NCBI RefSeq assembly: GCF_030811715.1 | Contig: NZ_JAUSRH010000006.1 | Location: forward strand, 62,001-126,000 | Origin: Sinomonas atrocyanea | GTDB taxonomy: Bacteria > Actinomycetota > Actinomycetes > Actinomycetales > Micrococcaceae | Length of the DNA: 64,000 nucleotides | Direction: 5' to 3' | In this document: positions 16,232 to 24,769 of the stretch, in pieces | Layout: each line of letters opens with the position of its first letter | Position numbering within the stretch: the first letter of the stretch is position 1 | The notes under the pieces: generated by a model | Databases searched by the model: none | Told to the model about the DNA's origin: nothing | What the model saw: only the letters and a program-made list of their open reading frames with translations | Translations under genes and position numbers: made by a program

Positions 16232-17422
16232 ATGCCCGACTACGACGTCTCCGCAGCCCTCGACACCGACTACTACTCGGTGTTCTCCGCCTTCGGCACA
16301 CTCAGCGACGAGGACCGCGTCCACTGGGCCCGCGCGCGCGCCTTCAGCGACGAGGCCCTGCCCCAGATGAACGAGTACTGGGATCGGGCCGAGTACCCGC
16401 TGCACCTCGTCAAGCGCATGGGGGAGCTGAACCTCCTCGCTGACGGCATCGAGGTGCCCGGCCTGGAGCCCATGAGCCCGCTCGCCGCCGGTCTGGTCAA
16501 CATGGAGGTCTCCAGGGCCGACGGCTCCCTCGGCACCGTCGTGGCCGTCCAGGGCGGCCTTGCCCTCCGCTCGATCGCCTACCACGGCTCGGCGGAGCAG
16601 AAGGAGCGCTGGCTCGGGCCGCTGGCCCGCGGCGAGGAGCTCGGCGCGTTCGCACTCACCGAGCCGGACCACGGCTCGGACTCGGTCTCCCTCGAGACCA
16701 CCGCGCGCCTCGACGGCGACCACTGGGTCCTCGACGGTGAGAAGAAGTGGATCGGCAACGGGGCCTCTGGGGGCGTGACGGTGGTGTGGGCCCGCGACGA
16801 GAAGGGCAACGTGCGCGGCTTCCTCGTCGAGCAGGACACCCCCGGCTACGAGGCCGAGGTGATCGAGGGCAAGGGCTCGCTCCGCGCGATCCACCAGGCC
16901 CGCATCCGCCTCACCGGGGTCCGCATCCCGAAGGACAGCGTGCTGCCGGGGGCGAAGACGTTCAAGGACACCTCGAAGGTGCTGGTCGCGACCCGCCTCG
17001 GGGTGGCGTGGTCCGCCCTAGGCCACGCGACCGCGGCGTACGAGGCCGCCGTGAACTACGCGGGCCAGCGCGTCCAGTTCGGCAAGCCGCTCGCGAAGTT
17101 CCAGCTCGTGCAGGACCGGCTGTCCCAGATGCTCGCCGAGCTGACGAGCATGCAGCTGCACTGCGTCCATCTGGCCCGCCTCGACGCGGCCGGCCAGATG
17201 CGGCCCACGCAGGCGTCCATGGCCAAGTACCACAACACCCGCAAGGCCCGCTTCATAGCCCAGACCGCCCGCGACCTGCTCGGCGGCAACGGCATCCTGC
17301 TCGAGAACCACGTGGTGCGCCACATGATGGACATCGAGTCGATCCACACGTACGAGGGCACCGAGAGCGTCCAGGCCCTCCTGATCGGGCGCGACGTCAC
17401 CGGCGTGGGCGCGTTCGCCTGA
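16232..17422 (+). CDS. Acyl-CoA dehydrogenase (glutaryl-CoA dehydrogenase-like)
   Basis: This 396-aa flavoprotein introduces the alpha-beta double bond in acyl-CoA. Signatures include FALTEPDHGSDSVSLETTA, WVLDGEKKWIGNGASGGV, FGKPLAKFQLVQDRLSQM, and IHTYEGTE, with the catalytic glutamate at the position used by the glutaryl-CoA dehydrogenase branch. The arginine that binds the distal carboxylate of glutaryl-CoA cannot be confirmed by eye, so a decarboxylating activity is not claimed. GGAGG lies eight bases before ATG 16232. Confidence 0.92.
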   Translation: MPDYDVSAALDTDYYSVFSAFGTLSDEDRVHWARARAFSDEALPQMNEYWDRAEYPLHLVKRMGELNLLADGIEVPGLEPMSPLAAGLVNMEVSRADGSLGTVVAVQGGLALRSIAYHGSAEQKERWLGPLARGEELGAFALTEPDHGSDSVSLETTARLDGDHWVLDGEKKWIGNGASGGVTVVWARDEKGNVRGFLVEQDTPGYEAEVIEGKGSLRAIHQARIRLTGVRIPKDSVLPGAKTFKDTSKVLVATRLGVAWSALGHATAAYEAAVNYAGQRVQFGKPLAKFQLVQDRLSQMLAELTSMQLHCVHLARLDAAGQMRPTQASMAKYHNTRKARFIAQTARDLLGGNGILLENHVVRHMMDIESIHTYEGTESVQALLIGRDVTGVGAFA

Positions 17423-17439
17423 GCCGGGGACGAGCTGCC

Positions 17440-19092
17440 ATGCAGGCCAACTTCTCGGCGCTGAGCCCGCTGCGCTTCCTCGAGCGCTCCGCCGCGGTCT
17501 TCCCGGACCGGATCGCGATCGAGCACGGATCCCGCCGCTACACTTACGCCGAGTTCGGCGCCGAGGCGCAGCGCCTCGCCAAGGCCCTCGCGGCCCGGAT
17601 CCGGCCCGGGGACAGGGTCGCGTTCCTCGCTCCCAACGTGCCCGAGACGCTCATCGCGCACTTCGCCGTGCCCCTCGCCGGCGGCGTGCTCGTGGCGCTC
17701 AACACGCGCCTCGCGGCGCACGAGGTCAAGTACATCCTCGAGCACTCCGAGGCTGCGCTGCTCTTCGCGGACACCGAACTGCTCGCCACGGTCGAGGGCG
17801 TCGCGCGGCTGGGCGGCCCGGCCGCCGCGGTGCCGGTCGTCGTCGTGCCCGACGCCGAGGTGCCGGGCGCGCACGAGGAGGCGGCCGGCGTCGTGCGCGA
17901 GGACGGGACGGGAGCGCGCGAGCTGTACGCCGACCTCCTTGCCGGCGCGCCGGACGGGCCCGACCTGCCGTGGGGCGTCGACGACGAGCAGTCGCCCATC
18001 ACGCTCAACTACACCTCCGGCACCACGGGCAGACCCAAGGGAGTGCTGTACTCGCACCGCGGCGCCTACCTCAATGCGCTCGGCGAGGCGCACCACCAGG
18101 GCTTCGACGGCGGCACCCGGTACCTCTGGACCCTGCCCATGTTCCACTGCAACGGCTGGTGCACGCCGTGGGCGGTGACCGCGGCCGCCGGCACCCACGT
18201 GTGCCTGCGCGCCGTGCGCGCCGAGGCGGTCTGGGCCGCGCTCGACGACGGCGTGACCCACCTGTGCGGGGCCCCCACCGTCTGCTCGATCATCGCCGAC
18301 GCGGAGCAGGCGCACCCGCTCGCGGCGCGCGGCGCCGGCCCGCTGCGGATCACGACGGCGGGGGCACCCCCGTCGCCCACGATCATCCGCCGGCTGGGCG
18401 ACCTCGGCGCCCGGGTGGTGCACGTCTACGGCCTGACCGAGGTGTACGGGCCCTACACGGTCTGCGAGTACCAGGAGGCCTGGGACTCCCTGGACCCCGA
18501 CGAGCGCGCGGCGAAGCTGTCCCGGCAGGGCGTGGGCATGGTCCAGGCAGAGGCGGCCAGGGTCGTCGAGGTCGGCACGGGCGGCGAGCTCCGGGACGTC
18601 GTCGCGGACGGCGAGACGCTCGGCGAGATCGTCCTGCGCGGGAACAACGTCATGCTCGGCTACTATCGGGACCCTGAGGCCACCGAGCGGGCGTTCGCGG
18701 GCGGCTGGTTCCACACCGGCGACCTCGGGGTCATGCACCCCGACGGGTACATCCAGCTCAGGGACCGCGCCAAGGACATCGTTATCTCCGGCGGCGAGAA
18801 CATCTCGACCATCGAGGTCGAGCAGGCGATCGTGTCCCACCCCGACGTGCTCGACGCCGCCGTGGTCGGCATGCCGGACCAGCGCTGGGGCGAGCGCCCC
18901 GTGGCCTTCGTGGTGCGCGCGGGCGGCTCGGCGCTCACGGCCGAGGCCTTGTCCGGCCACGTGCGCGGCCTCATCGCCGGGTTCAAGGTCCCGCGCGAGA
19001 TCCACTTCACCGACGAGCTGCCCAAGACCTCCACGGGCAAGACCCTCAAGCACGAGCTGCGCGCCCTCGCCGCGGCGGAAGGAGCACGATGA
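17440..19092 (+). CDS. Acyl-CoA synthetase (AMP-forming)
   Basis: This 550-aa adenylate-forming ligase activates fatty or related acids to CoA thioesters. Motifs seen are the P-loop NYTSGTTGRPKGVLYSHRG, the A5-like VYGLTEVYGP, GWFHTGDLGVMHPDG, RDRAKDIVISGGENIS, and the C-terminal lysine in PKTSTGKTLKHELR. The reading frame is open far upstream through the preceding gene, but ATG 17440 starts at the conserved SALSPLRFLERSAAVFPDR segment, 17 bases after that gene. Its 3' end overlaps the thiolase start (ATGA). Confidence 0.94.
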   Translation: MQANFSALSPLRFLERSAAVFPDRIAIEHGSRRYTYAEFGAEAQRLAKALAARIRPGDRVAFLAPNVPETLIAHFAVPLAGGVLVALNTRLAAHEVKYILEHSEAALLFADTELLATVEGVARLGGPAAAVPVVVVPDAEVPGAHEEAAGVVREDGTGARELYADLLAGAPDGPDLPWGVDDEQSPITLNYTSGTTGRPKGVLYSHRGAYLNALGEAHHQGFDGGTRYLWTLPMFHCNGWCTPWAVTAAAGTHVCLRAVRAEAVWAALDDGVTHLCGAPTVCSIIADAEQAHPLAARGAGPLRITTAGAPPSPTIIRRLGDLGARVVHVYGLTEVYGPYTVCEYQEAWDSLDPDERAAKLSRQGVGMVQAEAARVVEVGTGGELRDVVADGETLGEIVLRGNNVMLGYYRDPEATERAFAGGWFHTGDLGVMHPDGYIQLRDRAKDIVISGGENISTIEVEQAIVSHPDVLDAAVVGMPDQRWGERPVAFVVRAGGSALTAEALSGHVRGLIAGFKVPREIHFTDELPKTSTGKTLKHELRALAAAEGAR

Positions 19093-20357
19093 GCACCTCG
19101 GAGACCCAGAATGCCGGCGCCGACGCGCAGGGACATGACCCCTCAACGGTGGGGGGTCATCTCCCTGCGCTGGCCGCCCCCGACGACGTGGTGATCGTCG
19201 GCGCGGCCCGCACGCCGCAGGGCAAGCTGCTCGGCCAGCTCGCCGGGCTGACGGCAGTGGAGCTCGGCGGCACTGCGATCACCGGGGCGCTGGGGCGCGC
19301 CGGGGTCACGGCCGAGGACGTCGAGGCCGTGGTCATGGGCCACGTCCTGCAGGCCGGCGCGGGGCAGAACCCGGCGCGCCAGTCCGCCGTCGCGGCCGGC
19401 ATCCCGCTCACCGTGCCCGCGGCCACGGTGAACAAGGTGTGCCTCTCGGGGCTCTCCGCCGTCATCGAGGCCGCGCGCATGCTGCGGCTCGGCGACGCCC
19501 GGGTCGTCGTGGCCGGCGGCCAGGAGTCCATGAGCCAGGCCCCGCGCCTGGTGGCCGGCACGCGGGCCGGGACGGCCTACGGCTCCATGGAGCTCCTCGA
19601 CGTCACGGCCCACGACGGCCTCACCGACGCGTTCGACCATGAGGCCATGGGGCTCGCGACCGACCGCGCCAACGCCGAGCTCGGGCTCACCCGGGAGGAG
19701 GCGGACGCCGTCGCGGCGGCCTCGCACGTGCGCGCCGGCGCCGCGGCGGCCGCCGGGGTGTGGGCGGCCGAGATCGTGCCCGTCAAGGTACCGCAGCGCA
19801 AGGGCGCCGTGCTCGAGGTGGCCGAGGACGAGGGCATCCGGCCCGACTCGACCCCCGAGACGCTCGCGAAGCTCCGGCCGGCCTTCTCCCCGGAGGGCAC
19901 CGTCACCGCGGGGAACGCCTCCCCGATCTCCGACGGGGCGTCTGCGCTCGTGCTGACGACCCGCGCGGAAGCCGAGCGGCGCGGGCTGGAGGTGCTCGCC
20001 GTCGTGCGCGCCCACGGCCAGATCGCCGGGCCGGACACGACGCTTCCGGACAAGCCCGCCAAGGCCATCTCCGCGGCGCTCGCGCGTGAGGGCTGGTCTG
20101 TGGACGAGCTGGACTTCGTGGAAGTCAACGAGGCCTTCGCGTCCGTCGCCGCGCACTCGGCGGCGCTGCTCGGCGTGCCGATGGAGCGCGTCAACGTCAA
20201 CGGCGGGGCGATCGCGATCGGCCACCCGATCGGCGCCTCGGGGGCGCGCGTAGTCGTCACGGCCGTGCACGAGCTGGTGCGCCGCGGCTCCGGTCGCGCC
20301 GCCGTGGCGCTGTGCGGCGGCGGGGGACAGGGCGACGCGCTGCTCCTCGAGCGCTGA
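19089..20357 (+). CDS. Acetyl-CoA C-acyltransferase (thiolase)
   Basis: This 422-aa thiolase performs the last step of beta-oxidation. Catalytic residues are nucleophile C118 in NKVCLSGLSAV, the histidine in NGGAIAIGHPIGASGAR, and the second cysteine in ALCGGGGQGDA. ATG 19089 overlaps the ligase gene. The first 30 residues precede the conserved DDVVIVGAARTP and are unlike the family. Codons 13-28 are an 18-bp inverted repeat, so this end looks like an acquired or structured extension. Confidence 0.93.
   Translation: MSTSETQNAGADAQGHDPSTVGGHLPALAAPDDVVIVGAARTPQGKLLGQLAGLTAVELGGTAITGALGRAGVTAEDVEAVVMGHVLQAGAGQNPARQSAVAAGIPLTVPAATVNKVCLSGLSAVIEAARMLRLGDARVVVAGGQESMSQAPRLVAGTRAGTAYGSMELLDVTAHDGLTDAFDHEAMGLATDRANAELGLTREEADAVAAASHVRAGAAAAAGVWAAEIVPVKVPQRKGAVLEVAEDEGIRPDSTPETLAKLRPAFSPEGTVTAGNASPISDGASALVLTTRAEAERRGLEVLAVVRAHGQIAGPDTTLPDKPAKAISAALAREGWSVDELDFVEVNEAFASVAAHSAALLGVPMERVNVNGGAIAIGHPIGASGARVVVTAVHELVRRGSGRAAVALCGGGGQGDALLLER
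19125..19170. repeat. Long hairpin inside the 5' coding region of the thiolase gene
   Basis: An 18-base left arm (19125-19142, GCGCAGGGACATGACCCC) pairs with 19153-19170 (GGGGTCATCTCCCTGCGC) at 17 of 18 positions, with a 10-nt loop (19143-19152). It covers codons 13-28 of the thiolase, in a stretch not conserved in the family. Confidence 0.85.
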
Positions 20358-20367
20358 CCCCCAGAAC

Positions 20368-20396
20368 GGGATGCGGACCATTGCTGTCCGCATCCC
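20368..20396 (+). terminator. Hairpin terminator after thiolase
   Basis: A perfect 11-bp stem GGGATGCGGAC/GTCCGCATCCC with loop CATTGCT lies ten bases after the thiolase stop. There is no T-run. It separates the fatty-acid operon from the next gene. Confidence 0.65.
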
Positions 20397-20412
20397 GGGC
20401 GATGATGGACCC

Positions 20413-21534
20413 ATGAAGTCTTCCGTGGTGCCGCGCGGGCTGCGCACGACGGCGGTGGCGCGCCTCAGGCTCGCCGCGCAGGGGCTGCTTCCGGTCGCCT
20501 CGGCAGGCGGCGCGCTGGGGCCCGCGGCCGATCCGGTCTCGGCGGTGCGCCGCATGGGAGCCCTGCAGAGCCAGGACCTCCAGTCGGGGCTCCTCGCGGT
20601 CGGCCTGAGGACGAGGGGCAGCGCGGCCTCCGAGGTCGCCGGCGCGCTGGCGAGCGGCGCGATCGTGCGCACGTGGACGATGCGGGGCACGCTCTTCACC
20701 GTGGCGGCGGAGGACGTGCGGATGTTCGTGGGCCTCGCCCACGAGCGCGTCATGCGCACGGCCTCGGCCCGGCACCGTGACCTCGGCATCGGCGAGGAGG
20801 ACGTCGCCGTCGCCCGCAAGACCGCGGAGAGCAGGCTGGCCGGCGGCGTGGGGATGACCCGCGCCGAGCTCTTCGAGGCCTTCGAGGCCGCCGGGCAGCC
20901 CACGGCAGCCCAGCGCGGCATCCATCTGGTCTCGATCCTGAGCCACCGCATGGTGCTCGTGCAGGGTCCCCTGCGGGGGCGGCAGCAGGAGTTCCGGCTC
21001 GCCGACGAGTGGCTCCCGCCTGGCGCCGGCCTCGCGGGGGACGACGCGCTCGAGCACCTCGCCGAGCGGTACATCGCCTCGCACGGGCCGGTCGACGAGC
21101 GGGACTTCGCCTGGTGGCTCGGCCAGCCGCTCGGCGCGGTGCGGGGGCCCTTCGCGGCGGCCGCGGCGCAGGCCGAACGGGTGACCTGGGAGGGGCGGAT
21201 GCTGTCCTGCGCGCCCGAGGTGGCCGCGCTCGCGGACTCCCGGGCCGGCACCCGCGCCGTCGCCGCGGTGCCCGGCTTCGACGAGCTGGCCATCGGCTAC
21301 CCGGACCGCTCCGTGGCGATCCCGGACGCGTACCTCCAGCGCCTGATCCCCGGCCTCAACGGGACCTTCAAGGCCATGGTCACCGTGGGCGGCCGGGCGG
21401 TGGGCACATGGACCAAGGGCGGGCGGCCCGCCGCGCCCCGCGTGGAGCCGGTGCTCTTCGAGGACCTCGGCCCCGCGGCGTCGGCTGCGCTGGCCAAGGC
21501 TGTGGCCCGTATCGAGTCCTACTGGGCCAGGTAA
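20413..21534 (+). CDS. Winged-helix DNA-binding domain protein (HTH_42, AlkZ/YcaQ-like)
   Basis: This 373-aa protein resembles the HTH_42 superfamily, which includes the DNA glycosylases AlkZ and YcaQ. Near residue 45 it has RMGALQSQDLQSG, at the position where AlkZ and YcaQ carry their Q-x-Q/Q-x-D catalytic motif. Further segments are IVRTWTMRGTLFTV and AVPGFDELAIGYPDRS. It may act on alkylated DNA bases or cross-links (family inference). ATG 20413 is chosen because an upstream in-frame ATG lies inside the terminator stem, and GATGAT plus five bases precedes 20413. Confidence 0.8.
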   Translation: MKSSVVPRGLRTTAVARLRLAAQGLLPVASAGGALGPAADPVSAVRRMGALQSQDLQSGLLAVGLRTRGSAASEVAGALASGAIVRTWTMRGTLFTVAAEDVRMFVGLAHERVMRTASARHRDLGIGEEDVAVARKTAESRLAGGVGMTRAELFEAFEAAGQPTAAQRGIHLVSILSHRMVLVQGPLRGRQQEFRLADEWLPPGAGLAGDDALEHLAERYIASHGPVDERDFAWWLGQPLGAVRGPFAAAAAQAERVTWEGRMLSCAPEVAALADSRAGTRAVAAVPGFDELAIGYPDRSVAIPDAYLQRLIPGLNGTFKAMVTVGGRAVGTWTKGGRPAAPRVEPVLFEDLGPAASAALAKAVARIESYWAR

Positions 21535-21556
21535 GCCGCTGCCCTCGCGCGCGTGC

Positions 21557-21640
21557 GCATGATCGGTGCAGCACCGCACGATCGGTGCCGCACCGCATGA
21601 TCGGCGCCGCCCAGCACCGATCATGCGGCCGAGGACCGCT
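21557..21640. repeat. GATCGG repeat cluster, left copy
   Basis: Two tandem 19-bp units (21571-21589 and 21590-21608) share 17 of 19 bases (GCACCGCACGATCGGTGCC type), with a partial unit before them. The cluster is bounded by a perfect 13-bp inverted repeat, GCATGATCGGTGC (21557-21569) and GCACCGATCATGC (21614-21626). Bases 21595-21640 recur at 22734-22779 with six mismatches. Confidence 0.85.
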
Positions 21641-21744
21641 CACGCTCAGGTTCCGGTGCAGAACGTCGCCCGGGGGACTCCGAGTTATCCACAGAGGCCG
21701 GCGGTCAGCTCGAACAGCCGCCCCGATTGCGCCAGACTCCGAGC

Positions 21745-22704
21745 ATGGAGGCTGCAGCTCTTCGCTCACTCGTCGAGGTCCGCTGGCCCGAGTCCGCGGT
21801 GGCCACCACGGACGTGCTCGCCACCGCCGGGATCACGGACCGAGTCCTGACCTCGGCCGTCCGCGCCCGCTGCGTGCACCGGGTCCGCCGAGGTGCCTAC
21901 GTGCTCATGGCTGTGTGGAACGCGGCGGCGCCCTGGGAGAAGGACCTGTACCGGATCGACGGGCACGCCGCTACCCGGGCGACGCCGGCCACGTACAGCC
22001 ACACGACCGCAGCCCGCCTCCTCGGATGCGCGGTGTGGGATGTGGGGGAGCGGATCCATCTCACGGTTCCGTATGCCTCGTCGGCCCGGAGCCACGGGCC
22101 GGATGTCGCAGCCCACCGGCAGCCGGTCGGCGACGAGGACCTCGTGCACGTCCTCCGCAGCGGAAGGATGCTGCGCCTGACGTCGGTCGACCGGACGGTC
22201 GCCGACTGCGCGCGCATCCTCGACCTCGAGCGGGCCGCGGTCGTGGGGGACCACGCTCTGCGACGCGGTGCTTCCGTCGAGGGGATCGCCGCGGCGGCAG
22301 AGCGGTCCGGGCTGGTACGCGGGGCCCGCAGAGTCGAGCGGCTGCTCGGGGCGCTCGATCCCCGGGCCGAGTCCCCGGGCGAGACGCGCACGCGGATCGC
22401 GCTCGCGGCCGCCGGCCTGCCGGCACCTGAACTGCAGTTCGAGGTGATGACCGAGGAGGGCCTCTACCGGGCGGACTTCGCCTGGCCGGAGCTCAAGGTC
22501 ATCCTCGAGTTTGACGGCGACAGCAAGTATTTCGCCTATCGCCCCACGGCGGAGGTCCTCCTCGCCGAGCGCAGGCGCGAGAACGCACTGGCCGCCGCCG
22601 GATGGGTGGTCGTCCGGGTCCGGTGGGCCGATCTCAGCACGCCAGGAGTGATCGCGGCGAAGGTCCTCGCCGCGTTCGCCCGCGCCACGAAGCTCGCCAG
22701 CTGA
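21745..22704 (+). CDS. AbiEi antitoxin-like / DUF559 endonuclease-like protein
   Basis: This 319-aa protein starts with a winged-helix segment like the AbiEi antitoxin N-terminus (DVLATAGITDRVLTSAVRARCVHRVRRGAYVL). It ends with a DUF559/VSR-like PD-(D/E)XK region: SPGETRTRIALAAAGLP, YRADFAWPELKVILEFDGD, and WVVVRVRW, with plausible acidic residues D-x(n)-E-x-D. Such fusions are common in actinobacteria and have no assigned function. There is no adjacent AbiEii toxin gene. The gene is bracketed by related direct repeats, suggesting it moved as a unit. ATG 21745 gives the best domain start. Confidence 0.78.
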   Translation: MEAAALRSLVEVRWPESAVATTDVLATAGITDRVLTSAVRARCVHRVRRGAYVLMAVWNAAAPWEKDLYRIDGHAATRATPATYSHTTAARLLGCAVWDVGERIHLTVPYASSARSHGPDVAAHRQPVGDEDLVHVLRSGRMLRLTSVDRTVADCARILDLERAAVVGDHALRRGASVEGIAAAAERSGLVRGARRVERLLGALDPRAESPGETRTRIALAAAGLPAPELQFEVMTEEGLYRADFAWPELKVILEFDGDSKYFAYRPTAEVLLAERRRENALAAAGWVVVRVRWADLSTPGVIAAKVLAAFARATKLAS

Positions 22705-22715
22705 CGCCTGCGCTA

Positions 22716-22780
22716 CACGATCGGCCCCCGGCGGCACGATCGGCGCCGGTCAGCACCGTTCATGCGGCCGAGGGCCGTTC
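22716..22780. repeat. GATCGG repeat cluster, right copy
   Basis: CACGATCGG occurs at 22716 and again at 22735. Bases 22734-22779 match the left cluster (21595-21640) in the same orientation, 41 of 47 bases including one flanking base. The cluster lies between the convergent ends of the AbiEi/DUF559 gene and asd. Confidence 0.8.
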
Positions 22781-22826
22781 GTGACTCCGTACCGGCACAC
22801 GGCCGGTACTCAGCGGCGCGGAAGCC

Positions 22827-23954
22827 TCAGAGGGTCCCCGTGGCGATCTTGAGCATGCGGCGCAGCGGCTCGGCAGCACCCCACAGGAGCTGGTCGCCCA
22901 CGGTGAACGCCGAGATGTACTGCGGCCCCATCTCGAGCTTGCGGATGCGGCCTACGGGGATGTCGAGCGTGCCGGACGCCGCGACGGGGGTGAGCTGGTC
23001 CATCGAGGCCTGCTTCTCGTTGGGCACCACGTGCGCCCATTCGTTGTCGGCGTCGATGATGCGCTCGATCTCGCCCACGGAGAGGTCTTCGCGCAGCTTA
23101 AGCGTGAGCGCCTGGGAGTGCGAGCGCATGGCGCCGATGCGCACGCAGAGGCCGTCCATGATCACCGGCTCGATCGGCGCGCCCGCACCGGTTCGGAGGA
23201 TCTTGTTGGTCTCGACGCCGGCCTTCCACTCCTCCTTCGACTGGCCGTTGCCGAGGTCCGCGTCGATCCAGGGGATGAGCGAGCCGGCGAGGGGGACGCC
23301 GAACTGGGTCGCGTCGACGCCGCCGCGCTGGGCCGCGAGCACCTTCCGGTCGATCTCGAGGATGGCCGACGCCGGGTCGGAGAGCTCCGCGGCCACGGCA
23401 CCGTTGAGCGTGCCGAACTGCGTGAGGAGCTCGCGCATGTGCCGCGCCCCGCCGCCGGAGGCGGCCTGGTACGTCATCGACGTGCCCCATTCGACCAGGT
23501 TGTTGCGGAACAGGCCGCCGAGCCCCATGAGCATGCAGGAGACGGTGCAGTTGCCGCCCACGAAGTCCTTCACACCCGAGGCGAGGCCCTCGTCGATGAC
23601 CTTCCGGTTCACGGGATCGAGAACGATGATCGAGTCCTCGTTCATGCGCAGCGTCGACGCCGCGTCGATCCAGAGGCCGTCCCACCCGGCGGCGCGCAGC
23701 TGGGGGTGGACCTGCTTGGTGTAGTCGCCGCCCTGTGCCGTGACGATGATGGGCAGCTTCTTCAGCGCCTCGACGTCGTACGCGTCCTGGAGGGCGCCGG
23801 CGCCCTCAGCGAACGCGGGGGCCGCGCCGCCCGCGTTGGATGTCGAGAAGAACACGGGATTGATCGAGGCGAAGTCGCCCTCATCCTGCATGCGCTCCAT
23901 CAGGACGGAGCCGACCATGCCACGCCAGCCGACGAAGCCTACCGAAGAAGTCAT
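22827..23954 (-). CDS. asd: Aspartate-semialdehyde dehydrogenase
   Basis: Asd reduces aspartyl phosphate to aspartate semialdehyde with NADPH, feeding lysine/diaminopimelate, threonine and methionine synthesis. The 375-aa product has [20 protein letters not shown] at the N-terminus, active-site C136 in GGNCTVSCM, and the [15 protein letters not shown] segment of the enterobacterial-type enzyme. Start ATG 23954 is supported by TAGAAT (23967-23962) and seven bases, a leaderless arrangement. An in-frame ATG nine bases earlier lacks support. Confidence 0.96.
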   Translation of the reverse strand: MTSSVGFVGWRGMVGSVLMERMQDEGDFASINPVFFSTSNAGGAAPAFAEGAGALQDAYDVEALKKLPIIVTAQGGDYTKQVHPQLRAAGWDGLWIDAASTLRMNEDSIIVLDPVNRKVIDEGLASGVKDFVGGNCTVSCMLMGLGGLFRNNLVEWGTSMTYQAASGGGARHMRELLTQFGTLNGAVAAELSDPASAILEIDRKVLAAQRGGVDATQFGVPLAGSLIPWIDADLGNGQSKEEWKAGVETNKILRTGAGAPIEPVIMDGLCVRIGAMRSHSQALTLKLREDLSVGEIERIIDADNEWAHVVPNEKQASMDQLTPVAASGTLDIPVGRIRKLEMGPQYISAFTVGDQLLWGAAEPLRRMLKIATGTL

Positions 23955-24015
23955 GCCCTCCATTCTACGGGGGCACCGCATGGGCCGCCTGTGGGATGCA
24001 TCTCACCCGGTAGGG

Positions 24016-24696
24016 CTAGGCGGTGTCGCCGCGGACTGCCCGGAGCGTGACCAGGAGGTCGGCCTCGTCTGCGGGGTACTCCGTGGGCTCCTCGCCCTCG
24101 GGCACCGACTGGCCGAGTAGCCACCCGCCGTCGTCCGCGCGCCGGACGGTGAGGGAGACGCCCTGGCCCTGGAGGTGCCGCTCAACGGTCACCCGGCCCG
24201 CCGGGTGCTCGGCGAGGTGCCCGCGGACCAGGCTGAGGGTGGCCTCGGCTCCCGGCACGTCTGCGGGCTGGGGGAGCGCCCACCAGGTCCCGTAGGCGCG
24301 GGGCCGAAGGAGGATCGCGACATCGGAGGCCTCGAGCAGGACGATCCTGTCGCTCCATCCGGGAGCCTCGAGCGTGAGGACCATGCGCCGCTCGGCGGCG
24401 CCGAGCGCGACGGCGATGCCGGCCACCGCCCCTTCGACCGTGAGCTCTCCGCGGGGGTCGACGAGCGCGTAGCTGCGCGCGACGAGGGAGGAGGCCCCGG
24501 CCGAGATGAGGTCCTCGACGTTGGCGAAGTGGTCCACCCCGAGGAGCTCGGCCGTCGCCGGCACGGAGTCGCCGCCGTGGAATGCGAGCAGCGCAAGCAC
24601 CTCGGCGAAGCCGAGGCCGATCTGCTCAGGCGCCGCCGCCGAGGCGTCGCGGGACGAGGTGCCGTCAGAAGGGGTGGGGTGGGTCGCCGTCGTCAT
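24016..24696 (-). CDS. Hypothetical protein, paralogue A of the WXG100 cassette
   Basis: This 226-aa soluble protein is of no family I recognise. It is clearly paralogous to the product of 25165-25815. Shared segments are QIGLGFAEV-ALL, AGASSLVA-YA, a central IA-ALGAAER, EASDVAILLRPRA with TWWA-PQPAD-P-AEA, and HL-EHP-GRVTVERH. The N-terminal 20 residues are a disordered Thr/Ser/Ala stretch. It is the last gene of a minus-strand cassette headed by a WXG100-domain protein. A chaperone role like EspG or Lap proteins for type VII substrates, or an immunity role, is possible but only inferred from position. Confidence 0.8.
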   Translation of the reverse strand: MTTATHPTPSDGTSSRDASAAAPEQIGLGFAEVLALLAFHGGDSVPATAELLGVDHFANVEDLISAGASSLVARSYALVDPRGELTVEGAVAGIAVALGAAERRMVLTLEAPGWSDRIVLLEASDVAILLRPRAYGTWWALPQPADVPGAEATLSLVRGHLAEHPAGRVTVERHLQGQGVSLTVRRADDGGWLLGQSVPEGEEPTEYPADEADLLVTLRAVRGDTA

Positions 24697-24769
24697 GGCA
24701 CCAGCTAACTACATCCCGGGGCGCCGGACGCGGAAGGGCTCACCCTGCCGGGCCCGCCGAGGGCCGCGG

